Shown here piece by piece: positions 43,583-52,242 of a stretch of 64,000 nt of DNA. The notes beneath the pieces are model-generated. The model was not told the origin of the DNA and searched no databases. It saw only the letters and a list, made by a program, of their open reading frames with translations. The DNA comes from Aeromicrobium marinum DSM 15272 (GTDB lineage: Bacteria; Actinomycetota; Actinomycetes; Propionibacteriales; Nocardioidaceae). The DNA is taken from the NCBI RefSeq assembly GCF_000160775.2, contig NZ_CM001024.1, forward strand, positions 471,016-535,015. Direction: 5' to 3'. Numbering within the stretch: position 1 is the first letter of the stretch; each line of letters opens with the position of its first letter. A program made the position numbers and the translations under genes.

Positions 43583-45643
43583 GTGCCCGACGCCGACGAC
43601 CTGCTGCGAGGCCTCGACCCCGAACAGCAGGCGGTCGCCCGGGCGCTGCGCGGTCCGGTCTGCGTCATCGCGGGCGCCGGCACGGGCAAGACCCGGGCCG
43701 TCACCCACCGCATCGCCTACGGCGTCGCCACCGGGGTCTACAAGCCCACCGAGGTCCTCGCGGTCACCTTCACCACCCGGGCCGCCGGCGAGATGCGCAC
43801 CCGGCTCGGTGCGCTGGACGCCGCCGGGGTGCAGGCCCGCACCTTCCACTCCGCCGCCCTGCGGCAGGCCCGGTACTTCTGGCCGCAGGTGTACGGCGGC
43901 GAGTTCCCCGAGATCATCGCGTCCAAGTTCGGGCTGGTGGCCGACGCGGCGCGCCGGCACGGCCTCTCCTCCGAACGGTCGCTGCTGCGCGACCTCTCGG
44001 CCGAGATCGAGTGGGCCAAGGTCACCAACCTGCGACCCGCCGACTACCCGGCTGCGGCCGGTCCGGCCCGCCGGCAGGTGGCCGACCTCGACCCGGGCAC
44101 CGTCGCCTCGCTCATGACGGCCTACGAGGACGTCAAGCGCGAGCGGGGTCGCATCGACATGGAGGACATCCTGCTCATCACGGCCGCGATCCTCGCCGAG
44201 GACGAGCGCATCGCGGCCCAGGTCCGCCGGCAGTACCGCTGGTTCGTCGTCGACGAGTTCCAGGACGTCAACCCGTTGCAGTCGCTGCTGCTCGACCTGT
44301 GGCTCGGCGGTCGCGACGACATCTGCGTGGTCGGTGACCCGCGACAGACCATCTACTCCTTCGCGGGTGCCTCGCCCCGCATCCTGCGCGACTTCTCCCG
44401 TGTCCACCCCGGCGCCGAGCGGCACGAGCTGGTCCGCAACTACCGGTCGACGCCGCAGATCGTCGCCGTCGCCAACGCGGTGTTCCCGCCGCGCCGTCGC
44501 GACGCGGTCGAGGGGGTCGTGCTGCAGTCGCAGCAGGAGTCGGGCAACCCGGTCAGCTACACCGGCTACCCCGACGAGCCGGCCGAGGCCGCCGGGGTCG
44601 CCAGCGAGATCGCCCTGCTGCACCGGCGCGGTGTCCCCTACCGCGAGATGGCCGTCCTGTTCCGGATCAACGCCCAGTCCGAGGCCTTCGAGGAGGCGCT
44701 CGGTGAGCACGGCATCCCCTTCGTCCTGCGCGGGGTCGAGGGATTCTTCCAACGGGCCGAGGTGCGCCAGGCCGTGGCTCTCCTGCGCGGGTCCGCCCAC
44801 GCCGGTGAGGGCGCCGACGCCGGTCTCGCGGCCGACGTCCGGGCCGTGCTGGCCTCGATGGGCTACACCGACGAGCCCCCGAGCGGAGCCGGGGCCACCC
44901 GGGACCGGTGGGAGTCGCTCAACGCACTGGTCTCGATGGCCGCAGACCTGGCCACGGCCGACCCCGCGGCCGGCATGGGGGCGCTGGTGGCCGACCTCGA
45001 GCGTCGTGCGGCGTCGGCCCACGCCCCCACCGCGGACGGCGTCACCCTGGCCACCCTGCACTCGGCCAAGGGCCTGGAGTGGGACGCCGTCTTCTGCGTC
45101 GGCATGCACGAGGGCATGATGCCCAGCGTCCACGCCGACACCCCCGAGGCGGTGGAGGAGGAGCGACGGTTGTTCTACGTCGGTCTCACCCGGGCCCGCC
45201 ACGACCTGCTGGTGTCGTGGGCGGCCACCCGGCGGCAGGGCGGGCGGTCCCAGCGCGGCCCCACCCGCTTCCTCGACCCGCTCATCCCGGCGAACCACGC
45301 CGCCCGGCGCACCGCCGACCAGCCACGCAGCCGCAAGGTGTCGCGCTGCCGGGTCTGCGACGCCGTGCTCGCGACCGCCGACGAACGGCGCCGCGGACGC
45401 TGCGAGGGCTGTCCGTCGACCTACGACGAGGCGTTGTTCGAGCGGCTGCGCGCGTGGCGGTCCGAGACCGCGGCCGAGCACAAGGTGCCGGCGTTCGTGG
45501 TGTTCACCGACGCCACCCTGCAATCCATCGCCGAGGTCAAGCCGGTCGACCCGCGGGCGCTCCTGCGCATTCCCGGCATCGGGCAGAGCAAGCTGGAGAA
45601 GTACGGCGAGTCAGTGCTGGCCCTGGTCGGCGAATCCCGGTAG
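43583..45643 (+). CDS. uvrD2: DNA helicase UvrD2
   Basis: 686 residues. SF1 motor: Walker A IAGAGTGKTRAV, motif II VVDEFQDVNPLQ, QTIYSFAGA, TLHSAKGLEWDAV, VGLTRARHDL. Then a tetracysteine motif (CRVCD ... CEGCP) and a C-terminal HRDC domain, the layout that defines mycobacterial UvrD2. GTG 43583 follows GAGGAG; earlier in-frame codons give an atypical N-terminus. The 3' end overlaps the convergent ABC1 kinase gene by 33 nt. Confidence 0.94.
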   Translation: MPDADDLLRGLDPEQQAVARALRGPVCVIAGAGTGKTRAVTHRIAYGVATGVYKPTEVLAVTFTTRAAGEMRTRLGALDAAGVQARTFHSAALRQARYFWPQVYGGEFPEIIASKFGLVADAARRHGLSSERSLLRDLSAEIEWAKVTNLRPADYPAAAGPARRQVADLDPGTVASLMTAYEDVKRERGRIDMEDILLITAAILAEDERIAAQVRRQYRWFVVDEFQDVNPLQSLLLDLWLGGRDDICVVGDPRQTIYSFAGASPRILRDFSRVHPGAERHELVRNYRSTPQIVAVANAVFPPRRRDAVEGVVLQSQQESGNPVSYTGYPDEPAEAAGVASEIALLHRRGVPYREMAVLFRINAQSEAFEEALGEHGIPFVLRGVEGFFQRAEVRQAVALLRGSAHAGEGADAGLAADVRAVLASMGYTDEPPSGAGATRDRWESLNALVSMAADLATADPAAGMGALVADLERRAASAHAPTADGVTLATLHSAKGLEWDAVFCVGMHEGMMPSVHADTPEAVEEERRLFYVGLTRARHDLLVSWAATRRQGGRSQRGPTRFLDPLIPANHAARRTADQPRSRKVSRCRVCDAVLATADERRRGRCEGCPSTYDEALFERLRAWRSETAAEHKVPAFVVFTDATLQSIAEVKPVDPRALLRIPGIGQSKLEKYGESVLALVGESR

Positions 45644-46957
45644 CGACTCCAGCAGGATCGCGCGGAACGGCGCGGTGGCCTCGAGCTGGCTCAGCACGCC
45701 GATGGCGCCGAGCCACACCCGGTGGATCAGCAGGTAGTTCGGCGGCAGGTTGACCTTGACCGCGGTGCCGAAGCCCTCGGTGCCCGGGCTCATGACCCGC
45801 GACATCTGCTCGCGCAGCCAGGCCCGGCTGAAGCTGAACTGCTCGACGGTGGCGGGTTCGAAGAACGGGCCGATGTAGGCGGCGAGCACCTCGGGGGCGA
45901 TCTGCACGCCGGGCTTGATGAAGCCCTCCTCGCGCAGCCCCTCGGTGACGGCTTCGGCGTCGCCGGTCACCGCGACCGACAGCAGATGGCCGATGGCGGG
46001 CGGGAACCCGTCGGGGAGACGGGCGACGGCGCCGTAGTCGACCACGCCGAGCCGGCCGTCGGCGAGGATCCGGAAGTTGCCGGGGTGCGGGTCGGCGTGC
46101 AGGAGCCCGACCCGCTGCGGCGCGCTGATGAGGAACCGGGCGAACTTCTCACCGAAGTGGTCGCGCTCGGCCTGGGTGCCGGTGGAGATGATCTCGGCCA
46201 GCGAGGAGACCGACTCCATCCACTCGGTGACCAGGACCCGCTCGGTGTGGGTCACGACCGGCGGGACGGCCACGTCGGGATCGCCCGCGTAGGCCTCGGC
46301 GAACGCGGCCTGCGAGGTGGCCTCCAGCGAGTAGTCCAGCTCCTCGGCCACCCGGTCCTGCAGCTCCTTGATGAGCGGCTTGACGTCGAGTCCGGGCACC
46401 AGCACCCCGAACATGCGCGACAGCCGGCCGATCTGACGCAGGTCGGACTGCAGTGCCTTGGCGGCACCGGGGTACTGGATCTTGACGGCGACCTCCCGGC
46501 CGTCGGCCCACACGGCCCGGTGCACCTGACCGATCGAGGCCGAGGCTGCCGGGGTGTCCTCGAAGGAGGTGAACCGTTGCCGCCAGTCCTCGCCGAGCTC
46601 GGCGGCCAGCATGCGGTGCACGACCGACGGCGGCATCGGGGGAGCGGCGTCCTGCAGCCGGGTGAACGCCTCCCGGTACGGGCCGATGATCTCCTCGGGC
46701 AGCGCGGCCTCGAACACGCTCATGGCCTGGCCGAACTTCATCGCCCCGCCCTTGAGCTGGCCGAGCGTGCTGAAGATCTGGTCGGCGGTGCGGCGCTGGA
46801 CCTCGCTCAGCACGGCCTCGGCGGGCCGGCCGACCATGCGCTTGCCGACACCCAGGGTGGTGCGGCCGGCGAAGGCGGCCGGGAGAGCGGCGAGCTTGGC
46901 GGTGCGGGTGAACGCGTTGCCGGAGATTCTCGGGTCTCGCCGCTCGTCGTCTGGCAC
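45611..46957 (-). CDS. ABC1/UbiB-family atypical kinase
   Basis: 448 residues. Family motifs: KxGQ segment LGQLKGGAMKFGQAMSVFEAALPEEI, the Ala-rich loop ASASIGQVHRAVW, VAVKIQYPG, and catalytic LLHADPHPGNFRIL with VVDYGAVARLP. Role probably in quinone/lipid or isoprenoid metabolism; the Rv3197 homolog is tied to macrolide tolerance next to whiB7, but no whiB7 is present here. GTG 46957 lies 6 nt from TATCCT (46964-46969), so it is leaderless and its -10 box overlaps the stop codon of the upstream gene. Confidence 0.9.
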   Translation of the reverse strand: MPDDERRDPRISGNAFTRTAKLAALPAAFAGRTTLGVGKRMVGRPAEAVLSEVQRRTADQIFSTLGQLKGGAMKFGQAMSVFEAALPEEIIGPYREAFTRLQDAAPPMPPSVVHRMLAAELGEDWRQRFTSFEDTPAASASIGQVHRAVWADGREVAVKIQYPGAAKALQSDLRQIGRLSRMFGVLVPGLDVKPLIKELQDRVAEELDYSLEATSQAAFAEAYAGDPDVAVPPVVTHTERVLVTEWMESVSSLAEIISTGTQAERDHFGEKFARFLISAPQRVGLLHADPHPGNFRILADGRLGVVDYGAVARLPDGFPPAIGHLLSVAVTGDAEAVTEGLREEGFIKPGVQIAPEVLAAYIGPFFEPATVEQFSFSRAWLREQMSRVMSPGTEGFGTAVKVNLPPNYLLIHRVWLGAIGVLSQLEATAPFRAILLESLPGFADQGQH

Positions 46958-46961
46958 CCCG

Positions 46962-47852
46962 TCAGGATACGTCGGAAAGCAGGTGGCAGCAGCACCGCGA
47001 CGAGAAGGGCACGGCCTCGGTCGACACCGCTGTCGGGTCCGGACCGACGGTCAGTCGTCGCCCGGCCAGGCGGGTCGGACGGCCGTCGAGGGCCGCGAGC
47101 ACGTCGTGCAGCACCAGCCCCGCGACGGTGAGCAACAGCTCCGACCCGACCCCCAGCAGGTCGCTGGGGCAGCGGTCCACGACCGGACGCCCTGACGACC
47201 AGGCCGGGTCCCACCGCGCCCGGGCCTGGTCGGCGCACCACAGGCAGGGCGTGGTGCCGGGCTCGACCCACGGCCCGACCCGTGCCCGGCCGTCCTCGAG
47301 CACGACCGTGACGGTGGTGAGGCCGGCCTGCCCGGCGACCGCGACCGCGGAGTGCGGCTCGTCCCCGGCGGTGACCAGCACCAACAGGTCGGCCCGGTCC
47401 CCGGGTGGCGCTGACACCCCGGCGAGCCGGAGCGCCGGGACCAGCAGCTCCTCCAGGCCGTGGCAGCCGGGCGCCGAGTGGATCCGGACGGCCCGGCGCC
47501 TGCGACCCGCGAGCGGCGACGTCGGTCGGTCACGCAGCACGGCGTGCCCGAGCTCGTCCCACGGGATGCCGGGCGGCCAGGTAGCGGTGTCGACCAGCAG
47601 CCCCGACCGGAGCCACGCGTCCACGAGCGTGCGGGCCGGCCCCACCAGGTCCGGTCGCGTCTCAGCGACGAGGGCGAGCACCCGGTCGACGTCACGGACC
47701 CCGTCGACGGTGCGCAGCACGAGCCGGGTGACCTCGTCGTCGCGCACGGCGGGCCCCGACGACCGACCCATGCGCAGTCGACCGGCGGACGTCGGGACGG
47801 CTCGGGTGCCCGGACGCAGCAGGGGTCGGCGGGCGTCTCGGGGTGCGGGCAT
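46962..47852 (-). CDS. TOMM cyclodehydratase-like (ThiF-related) protein, orphan
   Basis: 296 residues, resembling the N-terminal E1-like/leader-binding part of azoline (TOMM) cyclodehydratases. Conserved pieces: LRPGTRAVPTSAGRLRMG, a VLRTVDGVRDVDRVLA winged-helix-like region, an ATP-loop-poor Rossmann stretch (DLLVLVTAGDEP), WVEPGTTPCLWCADQARARWDPAW, and a Cys-rich end SSRCCCHLL. No YcaO partner, precursor peptide or transporter is near, so a RiPP product is not implied. Such orphans are common beside ABC1 genes in actinobacteria; the function is open. ATG 47852 chosen; no strong ribosome site. Confidence 0.65.
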   Translation of the reverse strand: MPAPRDARRPLLRPGTRAVPTSAGRLRMGRSSGPAVRDDEVTRLVLRTVDGVRDVDRVLALVAETRPDLVGPARTLVDAWLRSGLLVDTATWPPGIPWDELGHAVLRDRPTSPLAGRRRRAVRIHSAPGCHGLEELLVPALRLAGVSAPPGDRADLLVLVTAGDEPHSAVAVAGQAGLTTVTVVLEDGRARVGPWVEPGTTPCLWCADQARARWDPAWSSGRPVVDRCPSDLLGVGSELLLTVAGLVLHDVLAALDGRPTRLAGRRLTVGPDPTAVSTEAVPFSSRCCCHLLSDVS

Positions 47853-47914
47853 GTCCGTCAGGGTGCCGCGCGACGGGCGAGCGGGCCAGGGGGCCGTCCA
47901 CACCCCCGAGCGGT

Positions 47915-48073
47915 TCAGGCCTTGCCGAGAATCCGGTTCAGGTTGGTGCTGCAGACCGGACACACGGCCTTGGCCATCTTGGTGCCCTTGTCGTTGACGC
48001 GGACCTCGCCGCTGGCCTCCCGCTTGTCCCGGCACTTCACGCAGTAGAACTCACCGCTCCAGGTCTCCGACAT
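47915..48073 (-). CDS. DUF5679 small zinc-ribbon protein
   Basis: 52 residues: MSETWSGEFYCVKCRDKREA, then VNDKGTKMAKAVCPVCSTNLNRILGKA. Two CxxC pairs (C11/C14, C38/C41) make a small zinc ribbon, as in DUF5679. Function unknown. ATG 48073 has a strong GGAGGAG site. It occupies the place of whiB7 in M. tuberculosis but is not WhiB-like (no four-Cys Fe-S pattern with AT-hook). Confidence 0.85.
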   Translation of the reverse strand: MSETWSGEFYCVKCRDKREASGEVRVNDKGTKMAKAVCPVCSTNLNRILGKA

Positions 48074-48181
48074 CTCGATCTCCTCCAGCTCGGGTCCGCT
48101 GCCGACGTGGTGTGACGTCGATCACATCGAGCATACGGCGGCCTCCGACCGGGTCGGGCGACGCCGCGCCGGGAGCGCAGG

Positions 48182-48257
48182 TTGTCCACGCCTGTGGACA
48201 ACGCTGGGGACAACATGTGGGGATCGCCGCGTCAGGGTGTGGACAGCCGGTGGACAG
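48182..48257. promoter_or_regulatory. cluster of five DnaA-box-like 9-mers
   Basis: Against the high-GC consensus TTGTCCACA: 48182-48190 (+, one mismatch), 48193-48201 (-, perfect), 48205-48213 (-, one mismatch), 48238-48246 (-, one mismatch), 48249-48257 (-, two mismatches). The first two form an inverted pair with 8-bp arms. They lie between divergent genes, just upstream of the -10 box (48283-48288) of the metallopeptidase gene. There is no dnaA or dnaN nearby, so it is not oriC. Confidence 0.55.
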
Positions 48258-48295
48258 GGCGGTGGATGTCGGACCGGGTGGGTAGCGTCGTGCCG

Positions 48296-48784
48296 GTGGA
48301 GGACATCGAGATCAGGCGCAGCTCTCGACGCCGGCGCACCGTGACGGCCCGTCGCGAGGGTGGCCGCACCGTCGTGCTGATGCCCGCCGGACTGTCCGCA
48401 GCGCAGGAGCAGCAGCACGTCGACACCCTGTTGGCCAGGCTCGAGCGGCGCGAACGGGGTCGCCGGCCGAGCGACGACGACCTGATGGAGCGGGCCCGGC
48501 GTCTGTCCGACCGGTACCTCGACGGTCAGGCGGAGCCGGCCAGCATCCGGTGGGTCACCAACCAGGAGTCACGGTGGGGGTCGTGCTCGGTCGGCGACCG
48601 GAGCATCCGGTTGTCGCACCGGCTGCAGGGTCTGCCCGACTGGGTCGTCGACTCCGTCATCGTGCACGAGCTCGCCCACCTGGTCGAGCCGCACCACGGC
48701 CCCGCGTTCTGGGCCCTGGCCGGCCGCTATCCACGCATGGAACGCGCTAGGGGGTTCCTCGAAGGCGTCGAGCACCCGCGCTGA
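48296..48784 (+). CDS. YgjP-type (M48-like) metallopeptidase
   Basis: 162 residues. Zinc motif HELAHLVEPHHGPAFWALAGRYPRMERAR (HExxH plus a downstream His), preceded by the family block WVTNQESRWGSCSVGDRSIRLSHRLQGLPDWVVDSVIVHELAH. Function in bacteria is poorly known. GTG 48296 is chosen because TAGCGT (48283-48288) ends 7 nt upstream; earlier starts would put the DnaA-box cluster inside the coding region. The 3' end overlaps the convergent Nudix gene by 38 nt. Confidence 0.88.
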   Translation: MEDIEIRRSSRRRRTVTARREGGRTVVLMPAGLSAAQEQQHVDTLLARLERRERGRRPSDDDLMERARRLSDRYLDGQAEPASIRWVTNQESRWGSCSVGDRSIRLSHRLQGLPDWVVDSVIVHELAHLVEPHHGPAFWALAGRYPRMERARGFLEGVEHPR

Positions 48785-49298
48785 CCAGGTCGCGGACGCT
48801 GTCGTCGACCCCGGTGGGCAGCTCGTCGACGCCGAACCAGGCGAGGTCCGACGACTCCTCGCTGCGGACGAGGCGGGCGCCGCGTGGCGCCACCGCGACG
48901 AACTGCACGTCGAGGTGGTGCGCCGGGCGCACCGGTCCGCACGGCACCTCGTGGCGCGACAGCAGCACCGGGCTCGGGTCGATGACGAGCCCGTCGATGC
49001 CGGTCTCCTCAGCGGCCTCGCGCAGGGCCGCCGCGGCGAGGTCGGGGTCGGCGGCCTCGCAGTGGCCGCCGGTCTGCAACCAGCGTCCGAGCCGGGCGTG
49101 CAGGGTCAGGGCCACCCGGGCGTGGTCGTGGCTCACGACCAACGCGCTCGCCGTCAGGTGGTCGGGGTGGCACTCCCGGAGCATCGCGTCAGGGTGCGCG
49201 CCGAGGTGCTGCAGGTAGGCCTCACGCAGGGCCACCTGCTCCGGCCCGGGCGGCGCCCATGCCGCCAGTCGCGCGGCGGCATCGGCGTGCAGCGTCAC
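48747..49298 (-). CDS. Nudix hydrolase
   Basis: 183 residues. Nudix box variant GGHCEAADPDLAAAALREAAEETG (REaaEE conserved), with upstream LTLHARLGRWLQTGGHCE and downstream HHLDVQFVAVAP. This GGH-type Nudix group occurs widely in actinobacteria; substrate unknown. GTG 49298 overlaps the stop of the upstream protease gene (GTGA), so it is coupled to it. Confidence 0.87.
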   Translation of the reverse strand: MTLHADAAARLAAWAPPGPEQVALREAYLQHLGAHPDAMLRECHPDHLTASALVVSHDHARVALTLHARLGRWLQTGGHCEAADPDLAAAALREAAEETGIDGLVIDPSPVLLSRHEVPCGPVRPAHHLDVQFVAVAPRGARLVRSEESSDLAWFGVDELPTGVDDSVRDLVSAGARRLRGTP

Positions 49299-50599
49299 TC
49301 GGACTCGTCGTCCAGCAGACGGTCGAGCTCGGCATCGAAGTCGTCGGTCGACGCCGCACCGAGTCGCTCGCTGAATCCCAGCGGGTCGTCGAGGTCGGCC
49401 GTCGTGGGGAGCAGGTCGGGATGCGACCACACGCGGTCACGGGCGGCGGCGTCGTGCTGGGTCCGCACGGCGGCCCACAGGTTCGACGCGTCGCGCAGGC
49501 GCCGCGGACGCAGCTCGAGACCCACCAGGGACGCGAAGGTCTGCTCAGCGGGCCCACCGGTCGCCCGGCGGCGACGCATGGCCTCGGCGAGGGGAGCGGC
49601 GGTCGGCATGGTGTCGGCGGTGGCCCGGGTGACGACGTCGTCGACCCACCCCTCGATCAGGGCCAGCAGCAGCTCGAGCCGCTGCAGCGCCTGCTGCTGC
49701 TCGGGCGTCGGTTCGGGCTCGAACATGCCGCTCGACATCGCCTCGGCGATCTGGTCGGGCTGGGTGGGGTCGAGGGAGCCGAGCCGGCTCTCGATGGCGC
49801 TGAGGTCGATGCGGGTGCCGCGGCCGAACTCCTCGATGACCGACGTCAGCGCCCCGGCGAGCCACGGAGCATGGTGGAAGAGACGGTGGTGGGCGCACTC
49901 GCGCAGCACCACGTGCAGCATCACGTCGGCGGCCGAGACCTCCAGGCCGTCGCCGAAGGCCCGCAGGTTGTGGGGGAGCACGGCCACGGTGCGGGCCGGT
50001 CCGAGGGGCAGCCCGATGTCGGTGGAGCTGAGGACCTCGGTCGAGAGGGTGCCGAGCGCCTGGCCGACCTGCTGGCCGAACAGGGCGCCGCCGGCCTGGG
50101 TGAGCATGCCCAGGAGCGGGCCGGCCATGGCCTTGACCTCCTCGGGCATCGCGTCGCCCATGGCGGCCGTGACGTGCTGCGCGATCGGCTCGACCAGCCC
50201 CGACCAGGTGCCGGCGGTGTGCTCGATCCACTCCGCGCGGCTCCACGCCACGGAGGTGGTGGCGCCGACGGGGATCTCGGTCGCGCGGTCCAGCCATGCC
50301 TCGGCCAGGCGGACGGCGTCGGCGACGGCGCCGGACTCGGTGGCCGACGGGCTGGGGTCCGGCCCCTCGGCCGCGACCGTGCGCCGGGCGACGTCCTTGG
50401 CGACGTCGAAGTTCACGCTGCCCTCGTGCGGGGCGAACATCTTCTGCATCTGACCCATCAGCTGGCTCAGGTCCGGCATCGAACCTCCGCCGAACTGCGC
50501 GAACATCTGCTCCATCGGCGTCCCCGCGAAGGGGTTCTGCGGATCGGGGCGTCCGTCGTCGGGATCGTTCTCGGGATGGTCGGGGCTGTCGGAGGACAT
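49295..50599 (-). CDS. zinc-dependent metalloprotease-like protein (DUF2342)
   Basis: 434 residues. Acidic/Pro-rich N-terminus, then NFDVAKDVARRTVAAEGPDPS, GALFGQQVGQALGTLSTEVL, the putative metal site LHVVLRECAHHRLFHHAPWLAGAL, and a C-terminal helical region. Homolog of Rv3195. Protease activity is predicted from the E-x-x-H-H-type motif only. ATG 50599 lies 6 nt from TATCGT (50606-50611), supporting a leaderless start. Confidence 0.88.
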   Translation of the reverse strand: MSSDSPDHPENDPDDGRPDPQNPFAGTPMEQMFAQFGGGSMPDLSQLMGQMQKMFAPHEGSVNFDVAKDVARRTVAAEGPDPSPSATESGAVADAVRLAEAWLDRATEIPVGATTSVAWSRAEWIEHTAGTWSGLVEPIAQHVTAAMGDAMPEEVKAMAGPLLGMLTQAGGALFGQQVGQALGTLSTEVLSSTDIGLPLGPARTVAVLPHNLRAFGDGLEVSAADVMLHVVLRECAHHRLFHHAPWLAGALTSVIEEFGRGTRIDLSAIESRLGSLDPTQPDQIAEAMSSGMFEPEPTPEQQQALQRLELLLALIEGWVDDVVTRATADTMPTAAPLAEAMRRRRATGGPAEQTFASLVGLELRPRRLRDASNLWAAVRTQHDAAARDRVWSHPDLLPTTADLDDPLGFSERLGAASTDDFDAELDRLLDDESE

Positions 50600-50663
50600 G
50601 CCCCCACGATAGCGAGCGATTCCACGGGGGTGCGGGGGCCGAACCCGCACTACAGTGGGCGCG

Positions 50664-51095
50664 GTGAGCACAGTGCCGGCGGCCGTCCGCCTGATCGGGA
50701 TCCGCGACACCCCGTTGAGCATCGACGAGGTGTTCGCCGCCGTCCGCGACCCGGCCGCCGGGGGCGTCTGCCTGTTCGTCGGCGTGGTGCGTGACCACGA
50801 CGGCTCCCGCGACGTCACGGCCCTGGAGTACTCGTCGCACCCCAGTGCGGCCGACCGCCTGACCGAGGTCGCCACCGCGGTGAGCACGGTCGACGACGTG
50901 ATCGCCGTGGCGGCGGTGCACCGGGTCGGCCCCCTCGCCGTCGGCGACCTGGCCGTCGTCTGCGCCGTCGCGGCCGGTCACCGGCCCGCGGCGTTCGCGG
51001 CCTGCCGCCGGTTCATCGACGAGCTGAAGGACCAGGTGCCGGTCTGGAAGCACGAGACCTTCCTCGACGGCGACGCCACCTGGGTCGGGCTCTGA
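50664..51095 (+). CDS. moaE: molybdopterin synthase catalytic subunit MoaE
   Basis: 143 residues. VCLFVGVVRDHDGSRDVTALEYSSHPSA; HRVGPLAVGDLAVVCAVAAGHRPAAFAACRRFIDELKDQVPVWKHE with the catalytic Lys; and end FLDGDATWVG. It uses thiocarboxylated MoaD to make molybdopterin; MoeZ (34463) could supply the sulfur. GTG 50664 lies 7 nt after TACAGT (50651-50656). No moaA, moaC or moaD is in the window. Confidence 0.94.
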   Translation: MSTVPAAVRLIGIRDTPLSIDEVFAAVRDPAAGGVCLFVGVVRDHDGSRDVTALEYSSHPSAADRLTEVATAVSTVDDVIAVAAVHRVGPLAVGDLAVVCAVAAGHRPAAFAACRRFIDELKDQVPVWKHETFLDGDATWVGL

Positions 51096-51144
51096 CCGGT
51101 CGTTCGACGCGGTCGCGTTGTGCACCGACGTCTAGGGTGGTCGC

Positions 51145-52242
51145 GTGACAGACCCAGACGGATCCCGGCCCTCGTCGGAGGCCACGCGGCTGAGCCGCCG
51201 CTACGTGACGCTCGTCGCGGCCTCCCTGTCGGTCATCGTCCTCACGTGCGTCGCGTGGATGGTGCCCGTGCCGTACGTCAAGATGAGCCCGGGGCCGGTC
51301 TTCGACACCCTCGGTGACTTCAACGGCGAGCAGATGCTGGTCATCGGGTCCGACGTCGAGACCTTCCCGACGTCGGGCACCCTCGACTTCACGACCGTCG
51401 CGGTCACGAGCGTCTCCGGCGAGGTGTCGCTGGTCGAGGCGATCCGGGCCTATTTCGACGACGACGTGGCGGTCGTGCCGCGGTCGCTGGTGTACCCCGA
51501 GGGCTTCACCGCCGAGCAGTCCCAGGAGCAGGGGGCGGCGCAGCTGACGTCGTCGAAGGACTCCTCGCGGGTCGCCGCCCTGCGCGCCGCCGGCTACGAG
51601 GTCCCCGAGGTGCCGGTGATCGGGACGGTCGTCGACGACGGCGCCTCGGAGGGCATCCTGGAACCGTCCGACGAGGTCCTCGGCGTGGGCGGTGTGCCGG
51701 TCGACTCGCCCGACGAGGTCGTGGCAGCCGTGGCCCGCACCAGCCCCGGCGACACGATCTCGCTGCGGATCCGCCGCGAGGGCGTCGAGAGCGACGTGCA
51801 GATCGTCACCCAGCCCGACGCGGAGGACCCGGACCTTCCCCGCATCGGGGTGACCCTGGGCTCGGCCTTCGAGTTCCCGGTCGACATCGTCAATCAGGTG
51901 GGCGACAGCATCGGCGGGCCCAGCGCCGGCACGATGTTTGCCCTCGCCATCTACGACATGCTCACCCCCGGCGAGCTGACCGGCGGGGCCCGGGTGGCGG
52001 GCACCGGCGAGATCACCCCCGACGGTGAGGTCCGGCCGATCGGCGGGATCCGGCAGAAGATGGCCGGCGCGGGTGCCGACGACGTCGACGTCTTCCTCGT
52101 GCCGGACGCCAACTGCGACGAGGCCGACCGGGGCACCGACTACGGCATGACCCTGGTGCGGGTGACGACGCTGGACGACGCGATCGAGTCGCTGGAGGCG
52201 CTCGCCGAGGACCCGGACGCCGAGGTGCCGTCGTGCAGCTGA
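51145..52242 (+). CDS. membrane-anchored PDZ Lon-like (S16) protease
   Basis: 365 residues. TM helix at about 21-40, a PDZ domain (about 165-220, ILEPSDEVLGVGGVPVDSPDEVVAAV), and a Lon-type catalytic domain with Ser260 (GGPSAGTM) and Lys305 (IGGIRQKMAGA). It lacks the AAA module, as in YlbL/Rv3194c proteins. Outer-facing protease of unknown substrate. GTG 51145 lies 6 nt after TAGGGT (51133-51138). The following gene overlaps by 10 nt. Confidence 0.92.
   Translation: MTDPDGSRPSSEATRLSRRYVTLVAASLSVIVLTCVAWMVPVPYVKMSPGPVFDTLGDFNGEQMLVIGSDVETFPTSGTLDFTTVAVTSVSGEVSLVEAIRAYFDDDVAVVPRSLVYPEGFTAEQSQEQGAAQLTSSKDSSRVAALRAAGYEVPEVPVIGTVVDDGASEGILEPSDEVLGVGGVPVDSPDEVVAAVARTSPGDTISLRIRREGVESDVQIVTQPDAEDPDLPRIGVTLGSAFEFPVDIVNQVGDSIGGPSAGTMFALAIYDMLTPGELTGGARVAGTGEITPDGEVRPIGGIRQKMAGAGADDVDVFLVPDANCDEADRGTDYGMTLVRVTTLDDAIESLEALAEDPDAEVPSCS

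Noticed and set aside
47915..48073. whiB7 or other WhiB-family regulator
   Set aside because: The 52-residue protein has two CxxC pairs only, without the WhiB Cys spacing, G-VWGG turn or AT-hook.
48182..48257. Chromosome origin oriC
   Set aside because: Neighbouring genes are not dnaA, dnaN or recF, and no AT-rich unwinding region is present.
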